Assembly: GCA_003864495.1 (NCBI GenBank)
Contig: ML133478.1
Location: 444,498-508,497 of the forward strand
Source of the DNA: Nemopilema nomurai
Lineage: Eukaryota; Cnidaria; Scyphozoa; Rhizostomeae; Rhizostomatidae
DNA length: 64,000 bases
Direction: 5' to 3'
Shown here: positions 12,386 to 25,962 of the stretch, one piece after another
Layout: each line of letters starts with the position of its first letter
Position numbering within the stretch: the stretch's first letter is position 1
Position numbers and translations under genes: made by a program
Notes under the pieces: model-generated
Told to the model about the DNA's origin: nothing
Database searches by the model: none
Seen by the model: only the letters and a program-made list of their open reading frames with translations

Positions 12386-15300
12386 ATGAAACCAATATAT
12401 TTTTTCATTGTTTTCACCTTCATCTGCCTCGTCAATGGGCAATCTGCCAATGATAATCGTAAGTGGAATTTTACCTCAGCTTAAGAAAATATGAATTTGA
12501 ATAAATGTAATATGTAGCCAAATGTATTTTGTTTTAATTTGTATATGTGTGTATGAATATCATCTATATATCATCTCTACTAACTATACAAAACACTGAA
12601 ATTTCATAACATTACCTGGACAAGAATATTGCCATGTTGCCTTGCTAAGCAAAGGTAACACCCCACCCCTGCGACCAGTACGCTTTAAGATCTTTTTTAT
12701 CCATTCAAACTCAATTATTCTTGCCCCACGCTAAACATGAGTTTAATAGATGTGTATTCCCAAGAATAAAGAAAATCATGTGGTGAACAAAATTCTAAAA
12801 ATGTCACATGATACTGTGATTTGGAAGTGGTCAGATGTGCCTGTCCTGTCATAAAGAATTACTGAAAATTCTTGACATGGACATATCCTTTCTCATTTGT
12901 GGCTTAGACATGGTCATGTCACATTGTTATGTAGTAAATCCGACAGAATTTTTAAAGTGGATCTTGACTTTCAGTGGCTATTTCTAGCCCGCAACAACTT
13001 TTGCAAATTGATGGCTAATATTACTTTCTTAATTTTAAGTATGCATTCTTTATCTGTTAAGCCTTATTTAAAAGCTGGTTGTAAACACATGGGTACACTT
13101 TCTCAAAAATAATACCAAAGTTTATTTTTGTATAGGAAGGTAAACATAGCTTAGCAAAACCACAGACATTCTACAAATTACTTAAACTGTTAGCTTTTCA
13201 TGCTCTAGTAGGCCTTCCTGAAGAGTTTTGGAATGTGCATATTCTAACCAATATTGTATGCAGGAAAGGAGGCATCACAACTGTTCATCAGAAATAAGTG
13301 AACAAATGTTTTGTGGCACAAAACTTCACAATTGCGAGAAACACAGTGGACACATGATTTTAGCATACTTAAGTACTTTCTCGTCTGATACTCCTCATAA
13401 TATGCAAACCTGGGAAAATTATCAGTAAATTGCTAGCTGTTGATTGAGAACAGTAAAAGAGGCTGAACAGAGTGTGTGATTAGGTGTCTAACAACCAATC
13501 AGCAACCTCTTCACATTTCTTTTAGAAGGTTGTTCTGAAACAATCGTGCCTCCGATGCAGCTCTCGGAGAACCATTCAGTTTTGTTGCAAAGCTCCATGT
13601 TTCATTTCTGGCTGATCTGTTTATTGTCATTTTTTAATGACTCAATGAAAAAGAAGAAAGTCAATCTGAATGCCCTATTACATTTGTTGGTTAAAATCTT
13701 ATTTCTTTATGGCAGTGTCCCCTAAATCCAACGTCAAATGGGCAACTCTAGCTTCACTTTCTATAGAAACCATTGTCTTGAATGCATCCTGCTTCCTATA
13801 AATTTTTCTGATCTTTACTTCAATAATAAAGACCATGTTGATGTGCACAAGGCTTTCACAACATGATAGGTGTATAGTGTTGTTGAGATGTTCATCACAA
13901 AGCATGAATGAAATTCAAATTTGTACACATTTATAAATGATCATTTCTTATTTCAAGCAAGGAAATTCCAATTTCATGACAAACTTTTGTCTGATTTTTG
14001 TTTACTTATTTTTGTTTACTATGTTAGACCTTTCCATCCTTGGTTCCTACATTGGTCCCTTTCCATCTTTTATGGCTCACTTCTTTTCCCTTTTTTTCTC
14101 TCTTCCCTGCTTTTTTATCCTTTTTCCCCCTTCTTCTCTCGTTCTTTGTCATTTCTAGTGATAAAGTTTGCATAGAAATGTAGACAGACTCCAAAACCCC
14201 CAGATGAAAAGACGACCTAGCTTGCCCAATAATAAGGCCATTGTCGTTGATGCATATTTTGACGCAATCTTGATTTCTGAAAGATGTTGCTCTATAGCCG
14301 AATCACGCTTAACTTGGGCATTGCGCGTTGAGGTGCCTGAATTGATATTCACATACACTCAATTCTTGTTTTGCAGAAAAGCTGAATACGCCGATTGCAA
14401 CATTGGCCACTCAAAATGGCTACACTATTGCAGCCTTCACTCAGAAGACTGCCGAAGAGATTCTGAAAATTGCATCCCCAACCCTGAGCTTGCAGAGTGT
14501 GAAAAGTGTCATTTCCCTGTCTACAGCGGTAGAGAAGCTACTGAATTCGAAGTCCATAGCGGATCTTGTTGCCTACTACGATGGCTTCCAAATGGTGCCA
14601 GGAATCTCTGAATACAAAGTATCCCCCCTAATGTTCATTCATATGACCACTACATTTGACTCGCCCGCAAAAACAAATCAGGTTGTCAAGTCCTTGGCAA
14701 TGCTTTGCGGGAATGCCTCTATCTCATCCTTCCTAAAGACGAACGATTCCGCACTGATGAGTCGCGGGTACCTCACCGATGTCTATCCAAAACTGCTTGG
14801 GAATTTGCCGATGATTCTAAGTAAAACCAGGGAGAACTTTTTCCTGTCCATCAGCAAACTGCCGGAGAAATATTACAGAATGATTGTGAAGGAGCCAGGG
14901 ATTATTGACGAAATATTGACCGCAAGAAGGAGCATGGGATTTGCAGTCGTCCGTGACTCACTTAGCAAAGTACAGGCGGCCTATAGGAGTCTGGAAGCAG
15001 CCATGCAAAAATCAGCCCAGGGTCTGGGCAAAACCGTCTCCATGTCAATGGCGTACGAGACCATGAGCCTGGCCAACGTGGCAGTTAGATGTAACGTCAG
15101 TAATTTGGAAGGCAAGTCATTCCTCCAGGTTTCTCTCAAGTGCTTCGGGCTGCCAGATGATTTTCCGTTGCTGAATATTATTTCGACGCACGGGTACCCC
15201 GTGAAGGTGTTTACCACCAAGCTGGTTGACGTAGCAGCACAGCTGAACATGCCATTTGAGAGCATGATCAAGTTGACATCCACTGCGATCATGGCACGGT

Positions 15301-18300
15301 ATCTTGCGGCTAAACGACAAACGCCCTTGCATGAATCCATGTTCTTCGTTGCCAGGCGACAAGGACGGAGTATAATGGACATGGATGGTAAGTCGCTGTT
15401 GGATATATCAGTTCTGCTTCTCCAGATGAACGTTACAATGATGAGAGACGTTTTCAGCATTTCACAGGACATGCTCAATGCTTTGAACCGGACGAAACTC
15501 TCGCAGCTTCCAAATGTCACAGCTGAACTAAGCCATATTCTGTACCCTACGCGATACTTCTATTTCCTGTCCATGAACTCTGTAATTGAGCTTCTTAACA
15601 CGAGTGCCAGCGACGCTGCACGGATCAATGCAAGTAATGCCGTTGAAGTGCCCATCAATGACCTTGCAAACGAGGAAATCGCCAAGATTCTTGGAAAAAC
15701 AAAGCCGGAAGTGGAGCGCATGCCGCTAATAACATTCATCAGTTTGATAACCAACCAGAAGCCATCGGACATTGCGCAGGAGCTGAAGCTCAGTTCACGG
15801 GGTCAAGCGTTACTGTCCAATATGGCCATGAAGACTGCAGAAGAGATGACCAAAGCTTTTATTGGGGTCAATATGGTGCTGAACCGACCCAGAGTGGTTG
15901 CAATGAGCAAAAACGAGTTTTTCGAACTTTTGACCTTGCGCGTCAAACAATTGGCACGTGGATCGAGTCTGGATGCAACCTTGCCCGAGATCGCCCCGGC
16001 AATCAAACACGTTATTGGGCTGGCTGCGAAACGGATGCGTGTAAATGACACAGTTCTAAACTACGTTTCTTTGCATGAAGTAAAGTTTGCGAATGGCCTA
16101 ACCGATGAGGAGCTACTGAATCGCACAGTCTTCGGAGTTCTTCAAGATCTGGCCAAAATGAGCAAGGAGGAGTTTCCAAGTAAGTTTTATTAAAAAAAAT
16201 AGCTATCGTTTGTTCAATTTTGTGCCCCCATACCCCCACCCCACGTACACACACACACCCGACACCCACAAATCAAACTATTTACCAATTTGACGAATGT
16301 AGGCTCACGAATGTCCTTTCGTCTCAACCGTGTAAACTTTGGCGTGCTTTATTCTCCTTCAGCTTTATTGTATCACACAAAACATCAAAACCCAGCAGGC
16401 GGTTTGCAAATGGTTTTGTTTGAATCTCTAATGTCAGAAATCTCAATTTTGAATCTTCCCACTGCCTCTTGAAAGTAGGCCTGCTTTTTGATTTTGAGAA
16501 TTTCATGATTTTTCGATTTGATACGATATCAAACGAGCACGATAGTCTGTCTTCGATTATTATCTTTGGGTTTCTCTTTCTTAAAATCAGTCTGCAGGAG
16601 GTTTTATTGTATGTTTTTTGTTAAGATGAGCTTTCCCTCCTATCACGCCCTATGCCAAAACTTGTATGGGGATGTTCATTTCTCTAGATACCATTACCCA
16701 CACAATTAGACATCCAATTCGGCATATTCTCATATCCCCGATATTTTTTACGTCCATTTTTAAAATTTTTTTTAATAAGCAACTGATACCAAAGCCTCGC
16801 AATGGCACCACAGTGCTGTAACATTTTGTGTACTTGTGTACCTTTTAGGTCCCGACTTCAAAGTTCAAATTCGCAGCTTGAGTGCCAGAAAGGGCATACC
16901 GCTATCTTCTTTAAAGAATTCAACTTTCCTCGATATGATAAAACGCCTTACCAAATCAGCGTGGCAGATCCCATTATATCTGAAGTCAATCAAAGGTCGT
17001 CCCGGCGTAAAGAAATACCTGAAGAGACCCAGCGAAAATATGCGAGAGGTTTTTCAAGGGCCTATCAGAGGGTACGATTCCTACAATTTCACGATAAGCA
17101 GACTGCTTGATGTGTTCGTGGGGTTTGATGACGAGGCACACACCACCCACAGTGCAGATATTCTTCTAAGGTTTTTGCAAATGCATCTTGGCTTTAAAGA
17201 AAAAGTTCCTCTCGGTATAAAGATTTCTGATATCAAGGGTAAGTCATTTCTCGAGGCCGGTCTCCCCTATCTTCTCAATGCTGTAGAGAAGTTGAAAACT
17301 GAGGCGTATGTCAAGAAGTATTTTAAGAATGCGCAGAACATGCCTGAGAAGTTGTACGACCTTTTGAAGTCAGATGTGCGATCCGATGTGGGGGAACTCT
17401 TGTATAACAGTGCGAAACATATGGTCCTTTTCAACCCATTACGTAGCACTGGGCCGCTATTCGAAATTCAACACGTCGTTGCCAAAATGCAGAAGGCCTT
17501 CACAAAGAAAAAGCTGAAGGATTTGATCCGAGCTTGTGACATAAAGAATCCATTACTGCTAACGATGACCATCAAAAATGTGTTTCAAGTGTGCTTCAAC
17601 GATTCTTCTGTTGATACCATCAAAGCAGCGTTTAATAGCTCCACGCTTCTCGAACCGTTTCTGGATATTCCTTTAGCAGAAATCAAGGATATTACTGGCC
17701 TCGGCTTCGACTCGCTGAACAAGAATCTACGCGACTTTATGAACGCTAAAACCGATGATAATTTTGGCATTCTGTTTACTCCGCTGAAAGACTTCTTCAA
17801 AAGTGCTGGTATCTCCGAGGCAAGAGGAAGAAACATGAAGCTTCTAGATTTGTTTATGAATCCGAAGTTTTCTAGCTTCAACAGCATGGAATACCTTAAG
17901 AGGAAACTTGTGCATGGAAATAATCTGGAATTCCTCAAGAACCGCTCCTTAGAAGATTTGGGTGTTATAGTTGAAGCTAACGATAAAGATTTTTCACGCA
18001 CAAATGCATACGGCCTCATGAGGAAATCGATCAACCTGCTTCAGAGTGGTGAGGTTTTGATCAAGAATCTTATATCCTTTTTAGCTTGTTCTCCTAGAAG
18101 ATAACAAGCCATCGTCTATGAAAGCTTGTAGAGTTTACATATAGAGATAGCATGTATAGGACTACATGGAGATAGCATTTAGACTTGGCATTGTAGAGAT
18201 ATTTATAGGTATCGTCTATCGTCTCATATAATAGAGATTTGCTAATCTATAGCTTTAGGCCACTTTTGAAACAACTGTAAAGCATCCCCTTGCAGCTCAA

Positions 18301-21300
18301 TCGCTGAGATGAGGTAGCTGTCTAGAGGAAGATTTTTCAGAATTTCCAGACTTTCTATTAGGAGTCTTCTTCTTCTTTTTTCTATAGATCCTACTCGTTG
18401 CGAGAAACTGAAGAAGATAGCAAGTCTTTGCGATAAAAGAGCCCACTGTGTTGCTACGACGAGCTCATACACTTGCCGCTGCGATGCCGGACTTGATGGG
18501 GATGGTTTCAAAACATGCCAGGGTCAGTTGCTTCCTTCAATTGTCGATCTCCTGTTCCCTTAGCTTTAGACACTGTCCCCATTCTGCGGTGCACAAGCCC
18601 AGAACTGGAAGCCCCAGTGTAAGTGCCGTATTTACTCTAATATTCCCTCTGCGGGATTAGCGTTTCAACCTAACAAAAAGGCGGGATTACTGGGGAGACG
18701 GGATTATTCTTTCAATCTATGAAATACAAGCGGGATTACTAGAGAGGCGGGAGTAAAAGAGAAGCGGGAATATTAGAGTAGATACGGTAGTTGCCTACCG
18801 AAAACCTACAAAATGGAGAACCTCCCTGTTCCTGGACTATGGTGCTGGTGCATTCTTTCTTTCTTTCTTGCAATATTCTGTCGAATACTGTCAATTTTCG
18901 TGCCCTTCTCCATTTGATCGTTTTACCCTGGTGCCCTATATTGCATGGCGCCCTATAAACACCTGTTAAGGTGCGAGCGGACTGAGAAGATACGAAGATG
19001 CACCCTGATAAATTCTTTTAACCTTCTGCGAATTTCTTTTGGAGAGCCTTATTGCTATATTTTTTCAGTATCAAACCTCTCCCCTTTTCTTGTCATCTTA
19101 TAAACACTTTCAATTTTTCAGGTGTCTTTCGTATCACTAGACCCTATTGCGGTATTATTAGATATAGTCCAAAGCCCCTGTTGTTGTACAACCTGAATCG
19201 AATGCTCTTGTTTGTAGATAAGTGTGAGAATGTGAGATGCCCTGCTGGTAGCACGTGCATCACGATGCCAGGGCGTGGGAGTTCATGCAAATGCAACAGG
19301 CGATGGGAAAAGATGATGAACGGAAGGTGTGTGATGGTGAGAGGCCATACGATCAAGGTCCGTAGTCTCATTTCCATCTGTGCTGCTTTTGAGATTCAGG
19401 CTTTGTCGTCGACATCTTTATTATCACATTCTTCGCCATTTTCGCTATCAAAGTAAGAAAAATCATCATGTGTTTGTCAAGCTTAAGTTATCATCATCGA
19501 CGTTTGTCATTATTATTATCATTATTAATGGCTCATTTAGCCGCATCCTCGATATTTCCACTGCACAGAAATTACCTGAAAATTTTCACCCAACCTGGGC
19601 GTTCGCTTAGTGATGTCTTCCCATTTACAATCTGGATATGGAAAATTCTCTAGCGCACAGAGTAGCTCAGTGTATTCCTTCAAAGAGTTATTTAACCTTA
19701 AAGGCATTGAGTCATGATATATGGAAAGCGTATACCCAAATTGCAACGATTGCTGAGTCATTATGATAGCTCCGTTAATCTGATTGGCTGTCAAGCAAAC
19801 TGCACACATGATGTTTTAACCTCGCAGTTGATGTCTGATCACATGAAAGCCGATTTATCACATGAAAACAGACAACAGCCCCAGAAAAACCCCTATTTAC
19901 CATGACTCAATGCCTTTAATGCTGCCTTTTCTCGAAACTGCCTAAACGTCACTATGCGTCTGTTGCCACGGCAGGTATCAAAACTCAAGCTGAAACAAGT
20001 TTACAAGACGGAATACGAGGATAAGACCTCGAAGGCTTTCAAGTCCAAAGCAGCCGAGATCGAAGATGTTTTGTTCAATTCTGTCTGCAAAAAGGTCGGC
20101 TGCACAGCGGTCATTGTTACCTCGATTGCAAAGGGCAGCCTCGTTGTCGACTTTCTGCTTGTCTTCTCGTCGACCAATGTCACCGCCAATCAGGTACAGG
20201 CTGCTACGGCCGCTGCGATCAAAGGCGAAGAACTGAACGTTCTGGGTGCTGATAAGATGACGCAACCGCAAGCCAGCCGTAAGCCTCGTTTGTGCCTTGT
20301 TCATAAATGATATTGGGGAAATCCCTTCTGGACTTCAATTGCACTGTTTTCCACATGAACGCCTTAATATAGCTCATCATTTTCTCTGAATGGATACGGC
20401 CTCCAGCAACCCCGTTTCCCATTTTCGTTGCTTTTCCTCTGAGGCTAAATTGTTTGAACCAGTTTGACCTGGTATCAGCTATTCCCTTTCCACATATTTT
20501 GTTGCCATTAGGCCCAAATGCCCTCATTTTAGACTCATAGCATCATACAACTCAATTTTATAACAATGGCTATTGAGCAATGACCAATATTGATAGTTAT
20601 GCTGTTCTACATTTTATTGTATAGCGCTTCAATCCCAACCAATGTCCTTGGACGCATAATCACTAGCTTTGGCGCTCTGTAGATGATTACTTTTTAAATT
20701 TCAATTTTGCATCCTAAATTCCCAGGAGCTCAATCAGTAGGCTTTCTTGTTAATAGTTATGTCACCTTATGCATTGGGAGAAGTTTCAAATGATGATTCG
20801 AGCACGTGTTCTCCTTTTTTCAATAGAAACAGACATCTGTCAGTCAGGGGCTGTTGTGTGTGAGGAACACGAGGATTGTCTCCCCACTGGAAATGGAGGG
20901 TACACGTGCACCTGTGCCAAGGGATACGAGCGTAAAGACAGTGTGTGTAAGAAGGCTGGTGAGTTGCCTCTCATGCATTATTGATTTCCCATGGGGCTCA
21001 GAGCTCTCCCTGAAGACCCTTTCAAACAGACCCCGCTGTGCACCATTTCAATGGTGGGCTGGCTGGCGGGCTCCCTGCAACTCCTTATGCTAATTAAATG
21101 CTTCGAAGTGTTTTCCTTGTGATAAAAAGGTGATTTTTGATACACATGCTTATGTTGGTAAAAGATCGACTGATGATAGATGAATGTTCACTTGACCACA
21201 CGTTTACTTTCCTGGCCAACACTTCAAGTCACCCCTATGTGACTGCAGATCCCCCTGTATGACTCCCCAAATAAATAGGTATGCTGAATTAAGTTGGAGA

Positions 21301-21637
21301 CATTATGTCCTAAAAACGACTGTCTTTTTTAGCAAAGACTGTTCCGTAGACTCTCAATAGTAAACTGCAACCTGCTTGGTTACTCACTGCTTTTGTTTTT
21401 GTTGAAGGTGGGCTGAGTTTTGTGATAATCATCATCATAATTATCGCTGCGTTTGTCATTATTGTCACGATAATCGCTTGCGTGATTTGGAGATGGAAAC
21501 GGAAGCGTGCAGAACACAGCGCCAAGTACTCGATGGCGTACAACACCAATGAAAACGAGACCGTGCAGCTAACTGGTGGAGATTATGCTTTCAGCTACGG
21601 AGGAGAAACGGAACAAAAGCATGAAGAAACTGCGTAG
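12386..21637 (+). CDS. Type I membrane protein with novel ~1000-aa ectodomain, EGF-EGF-SEA-EGF, TM
   Basis: Coding exons: 12386-12458, 14377-16179, 16849-18048, 18388-18522, 19218-19336, 19975-20278, 20827-20958, 21408-21637. They sum to 3996 nt, 1331 residues plus stop, with all phases matching. The start ATG heads a signal peptide (KPIYFFIVFTFICLVNG). Two very large exons encode about 1000 mostly helical, leucine-rich residues with many N-glycosylation sequons. I do not recognise a family for this part. The motif GKS(F/L)L recurs three times. EGF domains at 18388-18522 and 19218-19336 precede a SEA domain (19975-20278) with a GSLVV self-cleavage-type site. A third EGF follows, then a long hydrophobic helix (SFVIIIIIIIAAFVIIVTII), a basic stop-transfer WRWKRKR and a 40-50-residue tail. 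The 5' untranslated part begins near an acceptor at 12359. The role is probably surface adhesion, mucin-like or glycoprotein receptor; this is inferred from the module set only. Confidence 0.85.
18626..18787. mobile_element. MITE-like element with ~21-bp terminal inverted repeats in an intron
   Basis: The left end CCGTATTTACTCTAATATTCC (18626-18646) pairs with the right end GGAATATTAGAGTAGATACGG (18767-18787), with one mismatch. Between them the motif GGCGGGATTACT or close variants repeats (near 18651, 18680, 18697 and 18730). It sits in the intron between the first and second EGF exons of the membrane-protein gene. I cannot fix a target-site duplication. It has no coding capacity, so if it is mobile it depends on an outside transposase. 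Confidence 0.6.
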
Positions 21638-23905
21638 GCACATCGCCTCCTCTGATCAATTCTTATTGCGTCAAAAGGCCTAAGCTTTCAAGCTGAAGGA
21701 AAATAATTGTTTTCGAAACGCATCGGGGCTAATTGCAGCTTGATAAACGGGACCAGGTCAATACATTTATGAAGTTGCTGCTACTAGCTGCAATCGGTGG
21801 GAACGAGGCTTAAGCATTATTAAATTTGTTAGTGATTTGGTGTTTTTCTGCACATACGGGATATTCATATTGGCTACCTCACTATGATCGCTGTGAGCAT
21901 AAAAAGAGGAATCCAACACTTGAGTTTTGCAAAACCCTTTCTACACTTACACAGACAGATTGATGCAAAGGTGAAATATAGTTGTAACAAGCATATTTAG
22001 AAGTGCAAATTGCTACTTAGTTTAATCAGAGATTCTACCTGTACTCATATCAGCCTTTTGGTCATACGACTTCTTTACGTCCGTAAATTGTACGATGTGG
22101 GTCGCATTTGCCAATTCTTGCCCCATAGTGGCCAGAAATCAGTTTCCCTTCAAAACTACAATAGGCAGACTGGTTCGCCTTTAGCAACTTCTCTTTTAAG
22201 GCTTTGGTTGAAAATTTGGTATGTTTCTGTAATAGGATTATATGCATTCATATTTACATATTAACCCCTAAATGATGGAGAAGCCTAGAGACATGTACTA
22301 TGAATAAACAGTGAAGTAATTATGCACGGAATTCGATCGTTTGAAAGTTGCACAGAGTGTATTCAAAAGACAAAACATGGAACCAGCAAGGAAAGAATGA
22401 CGTTGGAATTTTTAATTCTTTCCCTGCTACCCCAGAGTGCCAAATCCTGGTACCCTACATCGTTCCCCGCGAGGGCTGTCAACTATAGAGATGTCACGTG
22501 AGATAAGCCTTCCCTACCAGAGCAACTTTCCTAACCCTTCGACCTGCTCCTTTTGTACGTCGATTTAGGTCATTATTTCATACAGTTCTTTAGTTGAGCG
22601 CAAAAAGATCATTCAATCCATCTTTTATTATAGTCAGTCAATTTTTTATGTGTGACGAATGAACGCTGACATATTGTTAATTTGTAGTTTTGCTACGTTG
22701 ATTTGCTTCAAAATTTCAATCTTGTAAAAAAATTGTGAATTTTCTCTATTTATACCCCCTTTGCAAATGCATATTCATTCGTCAAGTTGTAGTTTTTTTA
22801 ATATTTGATAAAAACCCTTCCTTCGTCTTTGTTAATGTATTATTTATCGGTTTTTACTTTTGAATGACACCTTGAACGTGCTTAAAACCCAATATTTAAA
22901 GAGAGTGAGGCAATTTTTGTGACATCTGATCGATGAGTTCTAGGGCATTTTTATTGGTGATGCCATAGTCGAAATCGCATTTCTGTAATAGCTTTCAAAG
23001 TTGATGTGATATAGCTGGGAGTCAGTCTGTTTTCTTTGTTTTGCACTATGTTCTATACTTATTGCTTCATTGTTTTTCATTGATTTTGCGTGAATTTGTT
23101 TTTTAGTGAGGCTGAAAATTACAACGATTTCAACGTAATGTAGGCTCGTTTGCTTGTTGATTTGACGCTGGCTTACTCTTTTTGTCTATATGAATAAAAT
23201 CATTTCTTTGTACTTGTCGAACCAGTTTGGCTACACTGTTTATTAGCAAGCACCGGTGGCTCCGATCGAATTTGGGACAATTTTGGAAATGCGAATTAGT
23301 AAATTATTTGAATTAGTGAAGATGATTAAGTGCAATTTTGCCAGTTAACGTTTGTTTATAAAAGTATGTAAAATAGCGTTGTGAAAAAAACGTGTAGCAG
23401 ACAGGGAGTTTTATTGACAAATGTGCAGAAGTCTGCCCCCAATACCAAATGGCCTCCACAAGCCCGACAAGGTAGGGCTTTGTGCCAAAATTGCAGAGTG
23501 TAAGAGGAACAGTAGAAAGACCCATCATTGATTTCAAATATTTGAAAATTTTGACAGAGAGCCAATGAATACAATTAAATTGATAGTTATAAACAGAAAG
23601 GACGGTAAATGAATTCTCAGTGCCCATTGACAATGATCCGTAAAATTTTCCCATGACTCACAGATGTATTAGCTGGCACTTGAATGGTTGAGCACATTTA
23701 ACTATTTTTTGCCATTACTCGTTTTAAGACTTGAGAAGATAACAGTTTTGGTACAAGACTCGATTTGACAGAACGTTACCGTTCTGACGTCAGGGGACTG
23801 GGCTTTACCCAAAATCCTTTGTACAAGATCTAACGCTTTTGTCGTTCTTCTTCCCGTCCTTTAGGCCTAGCCCATTAGTTGACCAACAGAACACGACTTG
23901 TAAAG
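21638..23905 (+). other. 3' untranslated and intergenic DNA; AATAAA at 22303 and 23193
   Basis: After the membrane-protein stop the sequence is AT-rich with no supported ORF. AATAAA hexamers at 22303-22308 and 23193-23198 are possible polyadenylation signals for that gene. The last 150 bases before 23906 should contain the promoter of the first RNA-binding protein gene. Confidence 0.45.
23785..23792. promoter_or_regulatory. Perfect palindromic CRE (TGACGTCA)
   Basis: The octamer TGACGTCA lies about 114 bp upstream of the start codon of the glycine-rich RNA-binding protein gene. This is the consensus site for CREB/ATF bZIP factors. The position fits a proximal promoter. That it is functional is inferred from sequence and distance only. 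Confidence 0.4.
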
Positions 23906-25962
23906 ATGTCTGACGAAGGAAGAAAGTTGTATATTGGTGGGCTGTCTTGGAGCTATACTGACGAAGATCTGAGAGGCCTTTGCGAAAAATATGGCCAGGT
24001 AGAAGATGGTAAGAATTAAAGACCGGTCATCTTTTAAATTCACCGCTGTCAGACCCAGGCGTCCACGTTGCTTGATTTTTGATCATTTTAGCAACCTCTG
24101 CCTTCTTCTTTTTCCTTAATAATAAGCCTTAAGATTCGATTGCTAGTTATTACTTTTTTATGTTCATTCGAGTGGCCACTGCGTATGTGAGACATTTTTG
24201 TAGTTTACCAATCAGCATTCTATACACAACATGTGTTCAGAATCGCGCCATCTCAAGAAACCGCTATTTTGGTAATGGGGTTGGGGTGTATGTTTCTATG
24301 TTAGTGATGCGTATGACAATTTCCCAAATGCCATTTCTCAGGAGAGATTTTGAGGTCTGCTATGTCTGTCTCCTCTGTTGTTCTTGTCAATGGTGTATTT
24401 TCATGATACTACTTTTCGCTTAGAACAAAACATTCATGATAATCAAAAAATCAATCCAGCGATGTCCCATCTCACAGTAGTATGCTCCTAAGAGCTCTGG
24501 TTTGCAGGACTTGATGGTCCAACTTAAAATTTGCCAACATTGTCTGTTTTACCCCAGTCGTCTTTCAGAAATTCATATAACAGCTGATGAAGAGGGGCAA
24601 AGCTTGTCCTATTCTTATGTAACTCTGCCCTGATGCACGGAAAGAAGCAATATAAGTTATTTTCTCTTAAAACCCACAATGAGATCAAAAAGGCTCTTAT
24701 GCCTAGCAATTGAAGATAGATTAATGACACAAACTTCATGCTCACTATCTCACTTTCTTCTCTAGTTTTTATCGTTACTGAGCGGCTGGATAATGGAAAT
24801 AGGAGGTCAAAGGGATTTGGTTTTATCACCTTTTCATGTCCAGAAGAGGCAAATGAATGTCAACATGCTCTTGATAAACGAGTAAGATTCAATTTTTATC
24901 ATTATTGACATATGAATAATTATGTTTTTTAAAGCAAATTCCTATGTTTCTATAATGCCTGTTGTGTTCTGAGTTCATAATCATCTGTTGACCATGAGTC
25001 TTGTTCTTTTGTAGGTTAAGAAAGTATATTAATGTGTGTCTGTTCTTTGGATTACTTTGGCCATTCTATTTACCAAGGAATTTTTACTCATACTGATCCC
25101 CATCATCTGTTGATTACAGGAATTGGATGGAAGAAATTTGTCTGTTCAGATAGCAGGACCAAAGAAAGATGGAGATGGTAGAAGGGGAGGAAGAGGTGGT
25201 TTTGCTGGAAGGGGATTTGGGGGTAGAGGAAGAGGAATGGGAAGCCCACGAGGTATCGGAGGCCCAAGAGGGGGTGGCAGTTTTAGAGGAATGGGAGGTC
25301 CAAGAGGCAGTGTTGGTGGTCCAAGAGGTATGGGTGGCCCCCCACGTGGCAATGTCAGTGGTCCTAGAGGTATGGGTGGTCCTCCAAGAGGAAATGGTGG
25401 TCCAAGAGGAGGAGGTGGCCCTCCAAGGGGTGGTGGTGGTCCGCCAAGAGGTGCTGGTGGTCCACGGGGTGGCGGCCCTAGAAGTGGCAGAGGAGGATAT
25501 AGTAGTGGTGGTTATGGTGGTGATGGAGGGTATAGCAGTGGAGGTGGCAGGGGAGGTTATGGCGATGAAAATGGGGGCTATGGTGGTGGAGATGGAGGGT
25601 ATGGTGGAGAAAGAGATTATGGAAGGAGAGGTGGCGGAGGAGGCAGTCGAGGTGGCAGAAGCAGTTATGGAGGAGATGAAGGATACGGTGGTGGAAGCGG
25701 AGGATACAGAGAGAGTGGTTATGGTGGGGATGGTGGTAATGATGATGGTTATGGAAGTAGAAATGATTATGGAAGCAGCGAAAGATATGGTGGTGGCTAT
25801 AACAGCAGTGGTGGTGATAACAGTAGAGGCTACAGAGGGGGAAACAGTGGAGGCTACTCAGGAGGAAATGGTGGGAGCTATGGAAATGATAACTACGGAA
25901 GTGGTCAAGGGTATGACTCAAGTGGTGGCAATTATGGTGGAGGCTCATATGGTGGATACTAA
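23906..25962 (+). CDS. RRM plus long RGG/YGG-rich RNA-binding protein (353 aa), CIRBP/RBM3-like paralog A
   Basis: Exons 23906-24008, 24766-24881 and 25120-25962 join in frame to 353 residues. An N-terminal RRM carries RNP2 (LYIGGL) and RNP1 (KGFGFITF) and ends with ELDGRNLSVQIA. The rest is low-complexity GRGG, GGPRG, PPRG and SGGYGG repeats, rich in Arg, Gly, Tyr and Ser. The order (one N-terminal RRM, RGG then YGG tail) matches cold-inducible and glycine-rich RNA-binding proteins, which act as RNA chaperones shuttling between nucleus and cytoplasm. The tail is about twice the usual length, and its GGPRG block is missing from the neighbour paralog. Intron positions and phases equal those of the gene at 30686, so the two arose by tandem duplication. 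A donor-like GTGAGT follows shortly after the stop. Confidence 0.88.

Noticed and set aside
13526..13730. Possible exon after an acceptor-like TTTTAG in the first intron of the membrane-protein gene
   Set aside because: It opens in the right phase (GCSETIVPPMQ...) but has no donor in the phase needed by the next exon, and ends in an in-frame stop.
14981..15520. Minus-strand ORF of 179 codons inside the large membrane-protein exon
   Set aside because: The plus strand has a 1.8-kb frame with matched splice phases. The antisense ORF has no domain or splice support.
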